Origin: Deltaproteobacteria bacterium
GTDB taxonomy: Bacteria; Desulfobacterota; SM23-61
Direction of reading: 5' to 3'
Assembly: GCA_016875165.1 (NCBI GenBank)
Contig: VGSF01000001.1
Span: 83,097 to 147,096 of the forward strand
DNA: 64,000 nt
Shown: piece after piece, positions 43,552 through 52,974 of the stretch
Position numbering within the stretch: the first letter of the stretch is position 1
Layout: the number at the start of each line of letters is the position of its first letter
The notes under the pieces: generated by a model
The model's input: the letters and a program-made list of their open reading frames with translations, nothing else
Database searches by the model: none
Told to the model about the DNA's origin: nothing
Translations under genes and position numbers: made by a program

Positions 43552-44712
43552 TCAAGAAAATCGTTCCCTAAAAGATGGAAAGGATTCCCTTGGGGGTGGC
43601 AGAAAAGAGTTAAGGGGTAGTTCTTCGATCGGGTATTTGCCGAAGTGGCGCACGGCCGCAATGGCGGCGTGGACATGGTCAGCAGGGGTATGGACTGAAA
43701 TATCATTGAAAAAAATGATCAAACGGCGATCCACCCTTTCTCCAACCCGGACATACTCCCGGCAGCGCTCTATAATCTTTTCGATGGGGCCGTCCTGCAG
43801 AAGATGGGTGTCAATGCCTAACATCAGGGGCATCTTCTTCTCCTTAGCAAATTCGACATAAGGGTCAGGGCCGGTCTCAGCTACATCTGGGTCGAGGCAC
43901 ATCAATAGATTCGGGCTCATCATGGCCATTAGTTCCAGCATCCGGCGGAAATTTTTGGGTTGCTTGTAGAGATAGCTTTGTCCCCAATAGCCCATACTGA
44001 TTACGGGGCCAATCTTTTCATTCATCCGGGCAACGTAAGGCCTGACGAATTCTTCCAGAATGGGAACATTAACAATCGGTGGGGAGGCGGCGGCATCGGC
44101 CCCGCTTCCGGTTGCCTGCGGCTGGCCGATGGCTTCCCTCTGGGCCTGGACCCAGGGGATGAGAACCTCGTCGGTCAAAAACGTCAAAAGGCGGCGAGCA
44201 AATTGCGGGGCCGTCAGTATGTCCATAAGGAGTGTTTCGATTCCCCGAACATTAACAGCCAGGGAAAACGGGGAGCAAAAGCGAATGCGGGCGGCAAGCC
44301 CGAGATCATAGCAACGTTTCATAACCTCGAGGACAAAAGGCATTCGGGCCGAGTTCTTAAAATCCGGCGGGCGGAGGCGGTCTAAATCCGCCTGCTCACG
44401 GATTAAAGGATTTTGCCGGTCAATATCCGGCATGCGATTCGGCTCCCAGTTCATCCGCTGCCCCAGAGCTTCAGCCTCGATGTTGTAGATGTCATAGTAG
44501 AAACCGGGCATGTCCAGGGTATAATACTGATGAACAGTTAGGTTCATCTGCACTAACTTCTGAGCATTGGTGTAATATTCCCGAATATCCCCTCCACAGA
44601 GTTTGACCACATGCTCGTTTATCTGAGCCAGAATGGGGACAAATTCCGATTTTCCCTGGAAGGCGCGATAATACCTCTCGATCCCCTCAAATGTTTCTGG
44701 AAAAATCTTCAT
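43552..44712 (-). CDS. Uroporphyrinogen decarboxylase-like (URO-D superfamily) protein
   Basis: 386 residues. The FPETFEGIERYYRAFQGKSE start, PFSLAVNVRGIETLLMDI middle and LGIDTHLLQDGPIEKI end fit the URO-D/MtaA/CmuA barrel. It lacks the HCG-type zinc ligand motif I would expect of a corrinoid methyltransferase; GPVISMGYWGQ stands at that place. True heme synthesis seems unlikely, given the context of a D-aminoacylase-like gene 1 bp upstream and TRAP transporters. Such paralogues are abundant in anaerobes, mostly without known function. Confidence 0.65.
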   Translation of the reverse strand: MKIFPETFEGIERYYRAFQGKSEFVPILAQINEHVVKLCGGDIREYYTNAQKLVQMNLTVHQYYTLDMPGFYYDIYNIEAEALGQRMNWEPNRMPDIDRQNPLIREQADLDRLRPPDFKNSARMPFVLEVMKRCYDLGLAARIRFCSPFSLAVNVRGIETLLMDILTAPQFARRLLTFLTDEVLIPWVQAQREAIGQPQATGSGADAAASPPIVNVPILEEFVRPYVARMNEKIGPVISMGYWGQSYLYKQPKNFRRMLELMAMMSPNLLMCLDPDVAETGPDPYVEFAKEKKMPLMLGIDTHLLQDGPIEKIIERCREYVRVGERVDRRLIIFFNDISVHTPADHVHAAIAAVRHFGKYPIEELPLNSFLPPPRESFPSFRERFS

Positions 44713-44713
44713 A

Positions 44714-46303
44714 TTATCTTCGGCGCAGGACTCTCCCTGCTCTCACAGAGGTGATCTTCCCCTTCTCCACAGCGATCTGCCCGCCTACGATTACATACTC
44801 GATGCCTTGGGGATACTGGTTCGGTTCAGCATAAGTGCCTTTATCAATAATGGTGTCGGGATTAAAGATGGCGATATCACCAATCATCCCTTCCCGAAGT
44901 AATCCCCGGTCCTGAAGTCCGAGGCGCTGGGCCGGAAAAGAGGTCATCCGTTTAATCGCCTGGGGCAGGCTGAGAACTTTCTCTTCGCGGACATATTTCC
45001 CCAGGAAACGCGCGCAGGTGCCGTATACGCGGGGGTGGGGTTTTCCTCCAACAATGCCGTCGGAGCAGAGAGCCATATATTCACTCCGCATAATCTCCTT
45101 TACATCCTCTTCGCAACCATAGAACAAAGTCATCGTTACCGCATTTTCTTCGGCAATAAGCAGATCGCACACTGCATCCAAGGGAGGCTTACCCAAATCT
45201 TGGGCAATCTGGGTGATCGTCTTCCCTTCGGCAAAACGGTTGTCTGCGGATTTAACGGAGTTGACCATAATGCCATCCCAGCCGCAGGAATCTACCCAGT
45301 TATCCCAACGTTCGGGTTTGATATTCTCCTGCGCCTGGCGGATCTCCTCCCGGACCGCCGGGTTTTTCAACCTTTCCAGAAGTTTGGCCGTGCCTCCGGA
45401 ATGAAAGCGCGGAGGAATCACCGCATCGAGCATCGTGCTTCCAGCAAGGTAAGGGTACTGATCAAAGGTAACGTCCAGGCCTTTGTTCCTCGCTTCCTCA
45501 ATCAGTCCCAGGGCTTCCCCCGCCTTACCCCAATTGCGCTTCCCGGCAACCTTCAGGTGGGAGATATGCAGAGGGCATCCGGCCTCCAGGCAGATTCCGA
45601 TTACCTCCTGCATGGCCTCGAGTACCAGGTCGCCCTCATTGCGCATATGCACAACAAAAAACCCACCGTAACTTGCCGTAATTTTGCATAACTCTACCAT
45701 TTCAATCCGGTCGGCATAAATTCCCGGGGGGTAAATAAGGCCAGTGGAAAACCCGCACCCGCCTTCCTCCAGCGCCTGGGCAAGAAGGCGTTTCATTCGT
45801 TCCAGCTCCAAGGGAGCGGCCGGCCGATTCTCCCAGCCGACCACCATAGCCCTGATCGCGCCATGGGGTACGAGCATCATGGAATTGGTAGCTGGAGGCA
45901 GCCTCTCTAAGGCGGATAGATACTCGGCCATAGAGTTCCAGGGCCATTCTGTAAGGTAAGTGCCCAAAAGCCCGGAAACGCGGAGCATCATCGGCCCTTT
46001 ATTCGCCTCGTCCAGGGGAGCCACCGAGAGCCCGTCCTGTCCGATCAGAGCCGTGGTTATACCCTGCATGAGTTTGGCGTCTTCTTCCGGGTGTTTAAAG
46101 ACTCGGACATCAGAATGGGTATGGGTATCGATGAATCCAGGAGCCACGATGAGGCCAGTGGCATCGATTACCTGTTTGGCTTGGTTGGCAATTTTAGGGT
46201 GTATTTGGACGATCTTTTCTCGCTGGATAGCCAGATCTGCCCGAAACCAGGGACTCCCCGCGCCATCGATCACCTGGCCACTTTTAATGAGAATATCCAG
46301 CAT
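44714..46303 (-). CDS. D-aminoacylase-like amidohydrolase
   Basis: 529 residues. GFIDTHTHSDVRVF (His61, His63) is the metal-binding start, HISHLKVAGKRNWGKA and FDQYPYLAGSTMLDAVIPP follow, and CSDGIVGGKPHPRVYGT is the C-terminal conserved part of N-acyl-D-amino-acid deacylases. Where characterised D-aminoacylases have a metal-bridging cysteine (GNCG), this one has Asp90 (GQDG). It would hydrolyse an N-acylated amino acid, a carbamoyl compound or similar. The exact substrate is open. Follows the TRAP system 2 genes; likely substrate comes through them. Confidence 0.78.
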   Translation of the reverse strand: MLDILIKSGQVIDGAGSPWFRADLAIQREKIVQIHPKIANQAKQVIDATGLIVAPGFIDTHTHSDVRVFKHPEEDAKLMQGITTALIGQDGLSVAPLDEANKGPMMLRVSGLLGTYLTEWPWNSMAEYLSALERLPPATNSMMLVPHGAIRAMVVGWENRPAAPLELERMKRLLAQALEEGGCGFSTGLIYPPGIYADRIEMVELCKITASYGGFFVVHMRNEGDLVLEAMQEVIGICLEAGCPLHISHLKVAGKRNWGKAGEALGLIEEARNKGLDVTFDQYPYLAGSTMLDAVIPPRFHSGGTAKLLERLKNPAVREEIRQAQENIKPERWDNWVDSCGWDGIMVNSVKSADNRFAEGKTITQIAQDLGKPPLDAVCDLLIAEENAVTMTLFYGCEEDVKEIMRSEYMALCSDGIVGGKPHPRVYGTCARFLGKYVREEKVLSLPQAIKRMTSFPAQRLGLQDRGLLREGMIGDIAIFNPDTIIDKGTYAEPNQYPQGIEYVIVGGQIAVEKGKITSVRAGRVLRRR

Positions 46304-46370
46304 GCAGTCTCTCCCTGCTATATTTATAAAAAAATTCCCTTAACGGCATCTAAATTTTCGCCGTCTCTTT

Positions 46371-47702
46371 TCATTTTATCCCCACAACCTGTGGACCTAA
46401 CACCAGTGTGGGCAGCCACAGCGAAAGCCAGGGGATATAGGTTGTAAGCATCAATACGGGTAGGCCCACTAAAAACAGGAAGATCATCATGGGCGGCACT
46501 AAATCTTCATAAGGCACGTTGGATAACCGCGTCCCCAAAAAAATGGAAAGGGCGTAAGGCGGGGTAACGACCCCCAATCCAATATTCACCACAATGATCG
46601 CCCCTAAGTGGACCATGTTAATATCCAACTGCTTAACTAAGGGCATGATGAGCGGCACGACGATGATCAGAATGGGGATGCCGTCGATAAACATGCCTAA
46701 AATGAGCACTAGGATGTTCATCATCAATAAAATGGCATACTTATTTTCGGAAATACTCAAAATAAATTGGGTCATGATTTCGCCCGCTCCTTCCCGAATC
46801 AAAAGGCGAGTAAAGACCGTGCCAAACCCGAGAAGAAAGGCAAACATACCCATGGTTACGATGGTGCCCTGCGAGGAAGACCAAAAAGATTTTAAATTCA
46901 TTTCCCTGTACATAAAAAAACCGACCGCCGCCGTATATAAGACCGCAATGGCCCCCGCCTCATTCGGAGTAAAGATCCCTCCATAAATCCCTACTAATAC
47001 CACTACGGGGCAGCCCAAGGCGGGCAAGGCCAGCCAGGTGGAGATTCCGATCTCTTTCATAGACCCGACGAAGGTGGTTGGAAGTTTAGGAGCGTCTTTG
47101 CTGGGTTTATAATAGCGGTGGCAGATAAAAGTATTGACCAATATATAACCCCCGACTAAAATAAGTCCGGGAATAACGGTGGACAAAAAGACCGCGCCCA
47201 CAGATTGCTGGGCTACCAAGCAATAGATAAGACCGGGAACGCTCGGGGGAATCAGGTACCCCAAAAAACTTGAGGAACAGAGAACGGCGGTCACATACCG
47301 CCGCTGGTATCCCAATTTTTCCAAACCCGGAACTAAGATGGGAATCAAAGCGGCAATGACCGGAAGCGAAGAGCCGGTCAGGGCCCCCATAAATGCCGCG
47401 GCCACGATACCGACATCCACCAGGCCTCCCCTGATCCTGCCCACCAAAGCATAAGAAAGCCGCACCAGCCGTGCGGCAATTCCGGACTCGGAGATTAAGT
47501 TGCCCGCATAAATGAAAAAGGCTATGGCCATCAGCAGGTAATTGTCTATGGCGTGGTAAAAAGTTCCGGCCATAAAAGATAAGGACCCCTTGATCATGAA
47601 AATGGCCGCTATGGAGCTTCCCAAAAAAACCCAGCACAAGGGCAGGCCAATCAGTATCCCGACGAAAAACAAAGCTAACCCCAGAAGGACCCCGTATTCC
47701 AT
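46371..47702 (-). CDS. TRAP transporter large membrane subunit (DctM family), system 2
   Basis: 443 residues, about twelve helices. FMGALTGSSLPVIAALIPIL, GYLIPPSVPGLIYCLVAQQS and TPNEAGAIAVLY are DctM signatures, with GVVTPPYALSIFLGTRL near the end. Starts 1 bp before the DctQ stop region, so coupled. Ends 67 bp before the amidohydrolase gene, which probably shares the transcript. Confidence 0.92.
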   Translation of the reverse strand: MEYGVLLGLALFFVGILIGLPLCWVFLGSSIAAIFMIKGSLSFMAGTFYHAIDNYLLMAIAFFIYAGNLISESGIAARLVRLSYALVGRIRGGLVDVGIVAAAFMGALTGSSLPVIAALIPILVPGLEKLGYQRRYVTAVLCSSSFLGYLIPPSVPGLIYCLVAQQSVGAVFLSTVIPGLILVGGYILVNTFICHRYYKPSKDAPKLPTTFVGSMKEIGISTWLALPALGCPVVVLVGIYGGIFTPNEAGAIAVLYTAAVGFFMYREMNLKSFWSSSQGTIVTMGMFAFLLGFGTVFTRLLIREGAGEIMTQFILSISENKYAILLMMNILVLILGMFIDGIPILIIVVPLIMPLVKQLDINMVHLGAIIVVNIGLGVVTPPYALSIFLGTRLSNVPYEDLVPPMMIFLFLVGLPVLMLTTYIPWLSLWLPTLVLGPQVVGIK

Positions 47703-48236
47703 TTATTCCCTCTCTCGCGGAGAATGAGCGTGCAGGACTTTGACGCATTCCTTAATATCTCTGCGAAGGATCGCCAGCAAATGGACCAATACCAAGACCA
47801 AGGAAATAAACAGGGCGATCTGCAGCCAGCTGGTGTTAAACCAACGGACCAACGTGCCATATTCAGGATATTTTATGGCCCGCAACATGAATTGGTAAGC
47901 CACGGGAAGAAGGATGCCCAGAATCACCAGGGACAACACTTCCAAAAAAACCTTATAAAATGCTCCTCCCACAGGCCTATTTTTTAATACTCGCTTGCGG
48001 AAAAGATCGACGGAAACATGGCCTTCTTTCCAGGTGGTAACGGCAAAGGCCACAAACATGAAAAAGACAAAACAATACAAAGCAAGGTCGTTTAGCCACA
48101 TGATTTCGAAATTAAGCCAGTAGCGATTCACCACCGTAGCACAAATCAGCAGAGTGGAAATGATCAACCCAATCAAGCAAATGGCCATCTCCCCCTTCTG
48201 AATTCCATTCAACAAGGCGGTCAGGGCTTTCTTCAT
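47703..48236 (-). CDS. TRAP transporter small membrane subunit (DctQ family), system 2
   Basis: About 177 residues, four helices; IMWLNDLALYCFVFFMFVAF and WKEGHVSVDLF are typical of DctQ. The ATG at 48236 (MKKALTALLNG) is preferred because the first ATG at 48245 abuts the GGGAGG ribosome binding site with no spacing. Confidence 0.85.
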   Translation of the reverse strand: MKKALTALLNGIQKGEMAICLIGLIISTLLICATVVNRYWLNFEIMWLNDLALYCFVFFMFVAFAVTTWKEGHVSVDLFRKRVLKNRPVGGAFYKVFLEVLSLVILGILLPVAYQFMLRAIKYPEYGTLVRWFNTSWLQIALFISLVLVLVHLLAILRRDIKECVKVLHAHSPRERE

Positions 48237-48317
48237 CCGCATCATCCTCCCTTTATCGGTCCCGGCTGGCGGTTTTTTATAAACCTCCCTGTCCCGAGGA
48301 AACGTAAATCATCAATT

Positions 48318-48478
48318 ATGATGGTTTCGTAAAAAGTCCATCTGCGGCGTTGCGCTTCACCTTCGTCGTTGCAGCGTACCTATAAGTACGCTTCACTCCT
48401 CAGGTTTTGCGCGCCTTGCATCTGGAGCTTTTTACGAAACCATAGTATTGATGCCTTTTTACGAGATCATCAATTATG
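48318..48478. repeat. Repeat element C-like, divergent copy 6
   Basis: ATGATGGTTTCGTAAAAAGTCC and its complement GGAGCTTTTTACGAAACCAT flank a different core containing GTACCTATAAGTAC and CTTCGTCGTTGCAGCG. A further TTTTTACGAGATCATCAATT tail follows. The ends match element C; the core does not. Confidence 0.6.
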
Positions 48479-48495
48479 ATATTTCCCGGAAGTAT

Positions 48496-48530
48496 TTCTC
48501 GTCAGCCTAATTGGCTTAGGCTGACGAGAA
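48496..48530 (-). terminator. Perfect 15-bp hairpin after the TRAP binding-protein gene
   Basis: TTCTCGTCAGCCTAA pairs exactly with TTAGGCTGACGAGAA around a 5-nt loop, 8 bp after the binding-protein stop. The minus-strand sequence following it is not T-rich, so it may be an RNA-stabilising or attenuating hairpin that raises binding-protein over membrane-subunit expression rather than a full terminator (inference). Confidence 0.5.
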
Positions 48531-48537
48531 AAAATTT

Positions 48538-49620
48538 TTACTTCTTAACGGAAACTTTTACCTTCTCCAGCTCATCCAAAATCACCTTGCCCATATTCTG
48601 CCCAGGATAGTGTTTCTCCAGCCAGGGCTTACAGAGTTCATCCCACACAGCGGGCATGTTGGCTTTTTTGCGGAAGACATCCCTTGCCGCTTCTGTGGGG
48701 TAATAAATTTTCAAGCCAGCGGCAGCTAATTTTTGTTTATATTCCTCGTCGGCTTTTTTCCGTTCCCTATAATCACGCGCTTCCGCTTCCCGCCCAGCTT
48801 TGAACAGAGCATCTTTCAAGTCCTGGGGAAGTTTGTCATACAGCTTCTTATTCATGGCAATGTTGCCGCAGTCCCAACCAAAACCCAGATCCGTATAATA
48901 TTTCAGGACTTCTCCAATGCGTTCCTCGACTAAAGCGCCCCACAGGCTCCAGCATCCGTCTACGACCCCCCGATCCAAAGCATTATAGATATCCGCCCAC
49001 GGAAGCGTTTGCAAGGTCATGCCCGTGCCTTTGCTCATGTTCTCCACTGTCCGCACAAACCCAAGGGAGGCTGAAACTCTGAATCTAAGCTTGCTAAAGT
49101 CATCGGGGGTTCTAATTTCCCGGATTTTATTCCCAATCCCATAGGGTCCCATGGGGCTACTCCAGAGAAGTTTAAAACCCACCTCTTCATAAGCTTTGTC
49201 CATGACCTTATACAGAATGCCATTGGGCGGAGCATAGACAATGACCGCTTCTTCATAGGTCGAGGTCGTCCAGGGCATCCAGTTGAGCATCCCTCCCGGA
49301 ACAATGGTAACATACGGAAAAATAAAAGCCATTTCTATGCTTCCTTCCCGGACCGCGTGGAATATTTCATCATGGGTCCCGAGCAAGCCGCTATGCTGAA
49401 ATCTGATTTGGATTTTTCCATTGGAATACTTGTTGATGAGATCACAATACAGTTGGATGGAATCATTTCTAACTTTTTGCGTAAAGGCGCTGCCGAATCG
49501 CCATTTGTAATCGACCTTGGCCTGTCCAGCTGCCGGTTCTGGAGTGAAAGCTAAGATACTTACCAAGAACAAAGTCAAGCAAATGCTTCCCACAACTTTT
49601 CCTAAATTTCTCCTTTCCAT
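48538..49620 (-). CDS. TRAP transporter substrate-binding protein (DctP family), system 2
   Basis: 360 residues with signal peptide (VVGSICLTLFLVSILAF then FTPEPAAGQA). YKWRFGSAFTQKVRNDSIQL begins the mature domain, and LPWADIYNALDRGVVDGCWS and FGWDCGNIAMNKKLYDKLP are DctP-type segments. AAGGAGG ribosome binding site. Substrate unknown; the linked amidohydrolase suggests an N-acyl or amide compound. Confidence 0.88.
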   Translation of the reverse strand: MERRNLGKVVGSICLTLFLVSILAFTPEPAAGQAKVDYKWRFGSAFTQKVRNDSIQLYCDLINKYSNGKIQIRFQHSGLLGTHDEIFHAVREGSIEMAFIFPYVTIVPGGMLNWMPWTTSTYEEAVIVYAPPNGILYKVMDKAYEEVGFKLLWSSPMGPYGIGNKIREIRTPDDFSKLRFRVSASLGFVRTVENMSKGTGMTLQTLPWADIYNALDRGVVDGCWSLWGALVEERIGEVLKYYTDLGFGWDCGNIAMNKKLYDKLPQDLKDALFKAGREAEARDYRERKKADEEYKQKLAAAGLKIYYPTEAARDVFRKKANMPAVWDELCKPWLEKHYPGQNMGKVILDELEKVKVSVKK

Positions 49621-49730
49621 TGCGCGCCTCCTTAAAATTTTTTTGTTGGCCTTACCTCTTGCCCCTTGGTCGGCAAGTTTACTATAGAGTGAGCGATGGT
49701 TTAAAAGAATCGCTCAAATTTAGGTTTTAC

Positions 49731-51032
49731 TTACTTGATACCCATAACCAGTCGAGGCAGGAATAATGACAGATCAGGCCAATAGGTGGTAAGCAGCACT
49801 ACTGGCAAGTTGCCAAAAACCATGAAAAGCGACGCTGGTTTTATTAATTTGTCGAAGCTGCAATTGCCGATTCGCCCTCCCAGGAATAGGATGGGGGCGC
49901 AGGGTGGCGTTACATTGCCCAGCCCCAAGTTGGTGCCCATTATAGCCGCAAAGTGGTAGGGATTGACCCCGATATGCTTCATAATAGGGAACAAGAGGGG
50001 CGCTGCCAGAAGGGTGGCGCTGAAATCGTCAGCGAGCATGCCGAGAATAAACAAGAAAACATTTACCATGGCCAATATTACATATTTGTTTCCCGAGACC
50101 CCGGTCAACAGCTCAATTAAGCGCTGGGGGACATTCTCCAAAGTGTAAATACGGCTTAAAATCTGCACGAAGAAGATCATTAGTATAACTACACCGGTGG
50201 TGGTGGCTGTGGTAAACAGGATGCGACCTAGTTCTTTGGCGGTCATTTTTCGGTAGATGATGAATCCTGCGAGAATGGTGTAGAGCACAGCTATCGTCGC
50301 CGCCTCAGTGGGAGTGGTAAAGCCGCCATAAATGCCACCCAGGATAATGAAGGGCGCCAGCAAGGCAAAGAAACCATGTTTGGCGGCATGCCCCACCTCT
50401 TTTGCCTGTTTCCGGAGACTCACCGGGGGAGAGACTCTTATGGTGGGAATCCGGCGGCACATCCACCAGTTGACAAAAATAAAAAATATTAATTGGAGAA
50501 TGCCAGGTCCTACCGTAGATAGGAAACAGGTTGCTACGGATAGCCGGGTTACCCAGGCGAAAAGGATCATGGGCACGCTGGGGGGGATGAGCTGCCCCAG
50601 CACTGAGGCGCAGGTCACCAATCCCGTGGCATGCCCCCGGGGGTAACCCTCCGCCTCCATCCGTGGTATCATAATGCTGCCAATGGCGGCCACTGCCGCA
50701 GAGCAGGTGCCAGCGACAGCCCCAAAGATGGCACAAGCCACTACAGTGGCCCCTCCCAAGCCTCCTCTGACCCTGCCAACTAAAGCCGTAGCGATGTTGG
50801 CCAGCCGCTCGGCAATGCCCGACGAGGCCATAAGCCCGCCAGCCATGATGAAGAAAGGAACAGCTAACAGGGTTAACGAATTTAAACTATAAAAGGCCAC
50901 GGGCAAGAGAAACTCAAAGCTGTAGCCGTGCAATACGACAAGAAATAGAACGGCAGCCATGAAGCAGAAGGGCACCGGCACCCCGAGAGCGAGAAGACCT
51001 ATTAAGATTAACAGATCGATAGCTATGTCCAA
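49731..51032 (-). CDS. TRAP transporter large membrane subunit (DctM family), system 3
   Basis: 433 residues starting at TTG directly after the DctQ stop (TAATTG), with AGAGGAT upstream. IFGAVAGTCSAAVAAIGSIM, GQLIPPSVPMILFAWVTRLS and TPTEAATIAVLYT are DctM motifs. The layout repeats that of system 2 immediately downstream, suggesting that two TRAP cassettes lie in tandem. Sequence divergence argues against a recent duplication. Confidence 0.91.
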   Translation of the reverse strand: MDIAIDLLILIGLLALGVPVPFCFMAAVLFLVVLHGYSFEFLLPVAFYSLNSLTLLAVPFFIMAGGLMASSGIAERLANIATALVGRVRGGLGGATVVACAIFGAVAGTCSAAVAAIGSIMIPRMEAEGYPRGHATGLVTCASVLGQLIPPSVPMILFAWVTRLSVATCFLSTVGPGILQLIFFIFVNWWMCRRIPTIRVSPPVSLRKQAKEVGHAAKHGFFALLAPFIILGGIYGGFTTPTEAATIAVLYTILAGFIIYRKMTAKELGRILFTTATTTGVVILMIFFVQILSRIYTLENVPQRLIELLTGVSGNKYVILAMVNVFLFILGMLADDFSATLLAAPLLFPIMKHIGVNPYHFAAIMGTNLGLGNVTPPCAPILFLGGRIGNCSFDKLIKPASLFMVFGNLPVVLLTTYWPDLSLFLPRLVMGIK

Positions 51033-51590
51033 TTACTGATCCTCTGCTTTGCCGACTTTAGAGAGGGGGGCAAATCCCAATGCCTGGCGTAAATTATCCA
51101 CCAGTTCGACGAAAAAATAAAAGGACATCAGGACAGCGCCAAAGAAAATGCTGCTCTGGGCATAGACCATGGGCATCTGTAAAACCGGGGACCGCCCTCT
51201 TTTTTCAAGGCCCCACATGAAAAAGGTATAGCCCCAGTAACACATAATAATAACCAGGATAAATACAATGAGACTGGCTATAGATTTGACCCAGATATAC
51301 GCCCGCGGATTCTTAACGACAAGGTGTATCACCTCTGCCTTGATATGGGTGCGTTCATAACTGCCATAGATCGCCCCTGTAAAGTAGAGCCAGAAGGCGA
51401 CCAGGGTGGCTATCTCCTCCACTTCCATACCAGGGTAATGAAATAGGTAGCGCATCATTACCCCGCTGAAAACGAGAATGATGATGAAAGAAGAGGTGGC
51501 AATTAGGATGGCCCGCTGAGCAATGGCCAGGCAATTCCAAATTAATAATCCAACTCTCTTCGCTCGGGAAAATGCTTGCGGGGCTATCAT
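51033..51590 (-). CDS. TRAP transporter small membrane subunit (DctQ family), system 3
   Basis: 185 residues, four helices; GMEVEEIATLVAFWLYFTGA and YERTHIKAEVIHL correspond to the DctQ second and third regions. AGGAAGG ribosome binding site. Stop codon abuts the TTG start of the large subunit. Confidence 0.85.
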   Translation of the reverse strand: MIAPQAFSRAKRVGLLIWNCLAIAQRAILIATSSFIIILVFSGVMMRYLFHYPGMEVEEIATLVAFWLYFTGAIYGSYERTHIKAEVIHLVVKNPRAYIWVKSIASLIVFILVIIMCYWGYTFFMWGLEKRGRSPVLQMPMVYAQSSIFFGAVLMSFYFFVELVDNLRQALGFAPLSKVGKAEDQ

Positions 51591-51695
51591 TAATAACCTT
51601 CCTGGACGCCTTGAGGGCAGTTTGCATAAAATTCAGGTTTTTTCATTCCAGCCGCAGGGGGGTTTTCCCCTTGATTTTCTACGAGGCGGCGCCTG

Positions 51696-52754
51696 TTATT
51701 TTACCGGCATGCCCACATGCTTTCTACATATGTCCATAACGGCTTTGCCGACCAGCTTATCGAGTTCGGGCCAAACGTCAGTTCGGATGGCCTTGGCGAT
51801 CTTCTCGAGTTCTGCATCCGTGAGCATGACTATCTTTAGGCCGCGCTCGGCCATCTTCTTGCGGTAAAGTTCATCCTCGGCCTCTACCACAAGCCAGTAT
51901 GCCGTTGCCTGCCGTTCGGCAGCCTCGACCAAAATTTTCTGATCTCCCGGAGTCAAGGCGGCAAACAGCTTGCGATTCATCTTGAACCAATGGGTTTCAA
52001 CGTAATCGTTGTATTGGATCCAAGCGCCCTGGACGTCCCGGAACTCGTGACCCTGGAAGGGGGGACCGCCCATCTGCCCGTCGGCAATTCCAGTTTCAAT
52101 GGCAGTATAGGCCTCGGCGTAAGGAATAGCGACAGGGATATAGCCAAGGCGTTTATAGGTCAATTCGCAAGCTTTGAGAGGCATCACCCTTATTTTCATT
52201 CCCTTGGGCGCATCGGGGTCTCCCGGGCTCGGCGGCGCTTTTCTTAAGGTGCAGCCGGACATGCCTACAGGGAAGACTGACAGCCCCTTTATATTAACAC
52301 CCGCCAGCAATTTGTCGACCATGACATTGATCCACCCACCCTTAGCATAGCCTGTTTTGGCTTCTTTAATGTTTTTAAAAAGGTAAGGGGTATAATAGGC
52401 TATATTCAACCTGGGGTCGTAGGTGGGGGCTATGGGGTTTAAATCCATTTCAACATCGCCCCTCATCACCAGCTCATTGCTCAACACCCAGTCGGCGAGC
52501 GCCCCGGCATGATAGACTTTTATGTCGATACGTCCGTTGGTCTTCTTCTTGACTTCATCGGCGAAAGCTTCGGCTGCTTTCCCGAAGGGGCTATCAGCAG
52601 GATGGCCCTGATTCATCCGCCACTTATAAGCCTTGGGTTCAGCCTTGGGCTGCGCCTTGGGTTCGGCCTTGGGTTGGGCGGCAGTCATTGTCGGGATTGC
52701 CAAAAGACATACCATGAGAATTAACATCCCTTTCAATAACAAAGCTTTTTTCAT
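51696..52754 (-). CDS. TRAP transporter substrate-binding protein (DctP family), system 3, with repeated Pro-Lys linker
   Basis: 352 residues. After the signal peptide (LLLKGMLILMVCLLAIPTM, then TAA) there is a low-complexity stretch AQPKAEPKAQPKAEPKAY encoded by a short tandem DNA repeat, then the DctP domain (KWRMNQGHPADSPFGKAAEA, AIPYAEAYTAIETGIADGQM). The repeat probably serves as a flexible linker or spacer from the membrane. GGAGGGG ribosome binding site. The leader contains the motif shared with the peptide-binding-protein gene. Confidence 0.87.
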   Translation of the reverse strand: MKKALLLKGMLILMVCLLAIPTMTAAQPKAEPKAQPKAEPKAYKWRMNQGHPADSPFGKAAEAFADEVKKKTNGRIDIKVYHAGALADWVLSNELVMRGDVEMDLNPIAPTYDPRLNIAYYTPYLFKNIKEAKTGYAKGGWINVMVDKLLAGVNIKGLSVFPVGMSGCTLRKAPPSPGDPDAPKGMKIRVMPLKACELTYKRLGYIPVAIPYAEAYTAIETGIADGQMGGPPFQGHEFRDVQGAWIQYNDYVETHWFKMNRKLFAALTPGDQKILVEAAERQATAYWLVVEAEDELYRKKMAERGLKIVMLTDAELEKIAKAIRTDVWPELDKLVGKAVMDICRKHVGMPVK

Positions 52755-52829
52755 TTTTCTCCCCTCCTTTTTTGGATTTGTTAAATCTATCCATGTATTG
52801 CCTTCAGGTCATAGACATCACCTCCTTTA

Positions 52830-52858
52830 TTGCCTCTTCCGCAGAATCTGTGGGTAGA
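52830..52858 (-). promoter_or_regulatory. Shared 5' leader motif, copy upstream of TRAP system 3
   Basis: 29 nt identical to 38119-38147 and beginning 75 nt upstream of the binding-protein start, almost the same spacing. On the transcript it is followed by AAAGGAGGTGATG and a two-codon ATG ACC TGA frame, which could be a mini-leader. Confidence 0.5.
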
Positions 52859-52974
52859 GGGTAGTAGTAGTAGAAAAGATTAAGCCCCTTGACTTCCAAT
52901 TGTGTATAAGATGTTTTTTAGGAGAAAGTGTCTCACATACTTAGGGTAGGGCTAAAAATTTAAAGTATAGAATG

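Noticed and set aside
46371..52754. Recent tandem duplication of a TRAP cassette
   Set aside because: Gene order is the same, but the large subunits and binding proteins differ too much in sequence to be a recent copy.
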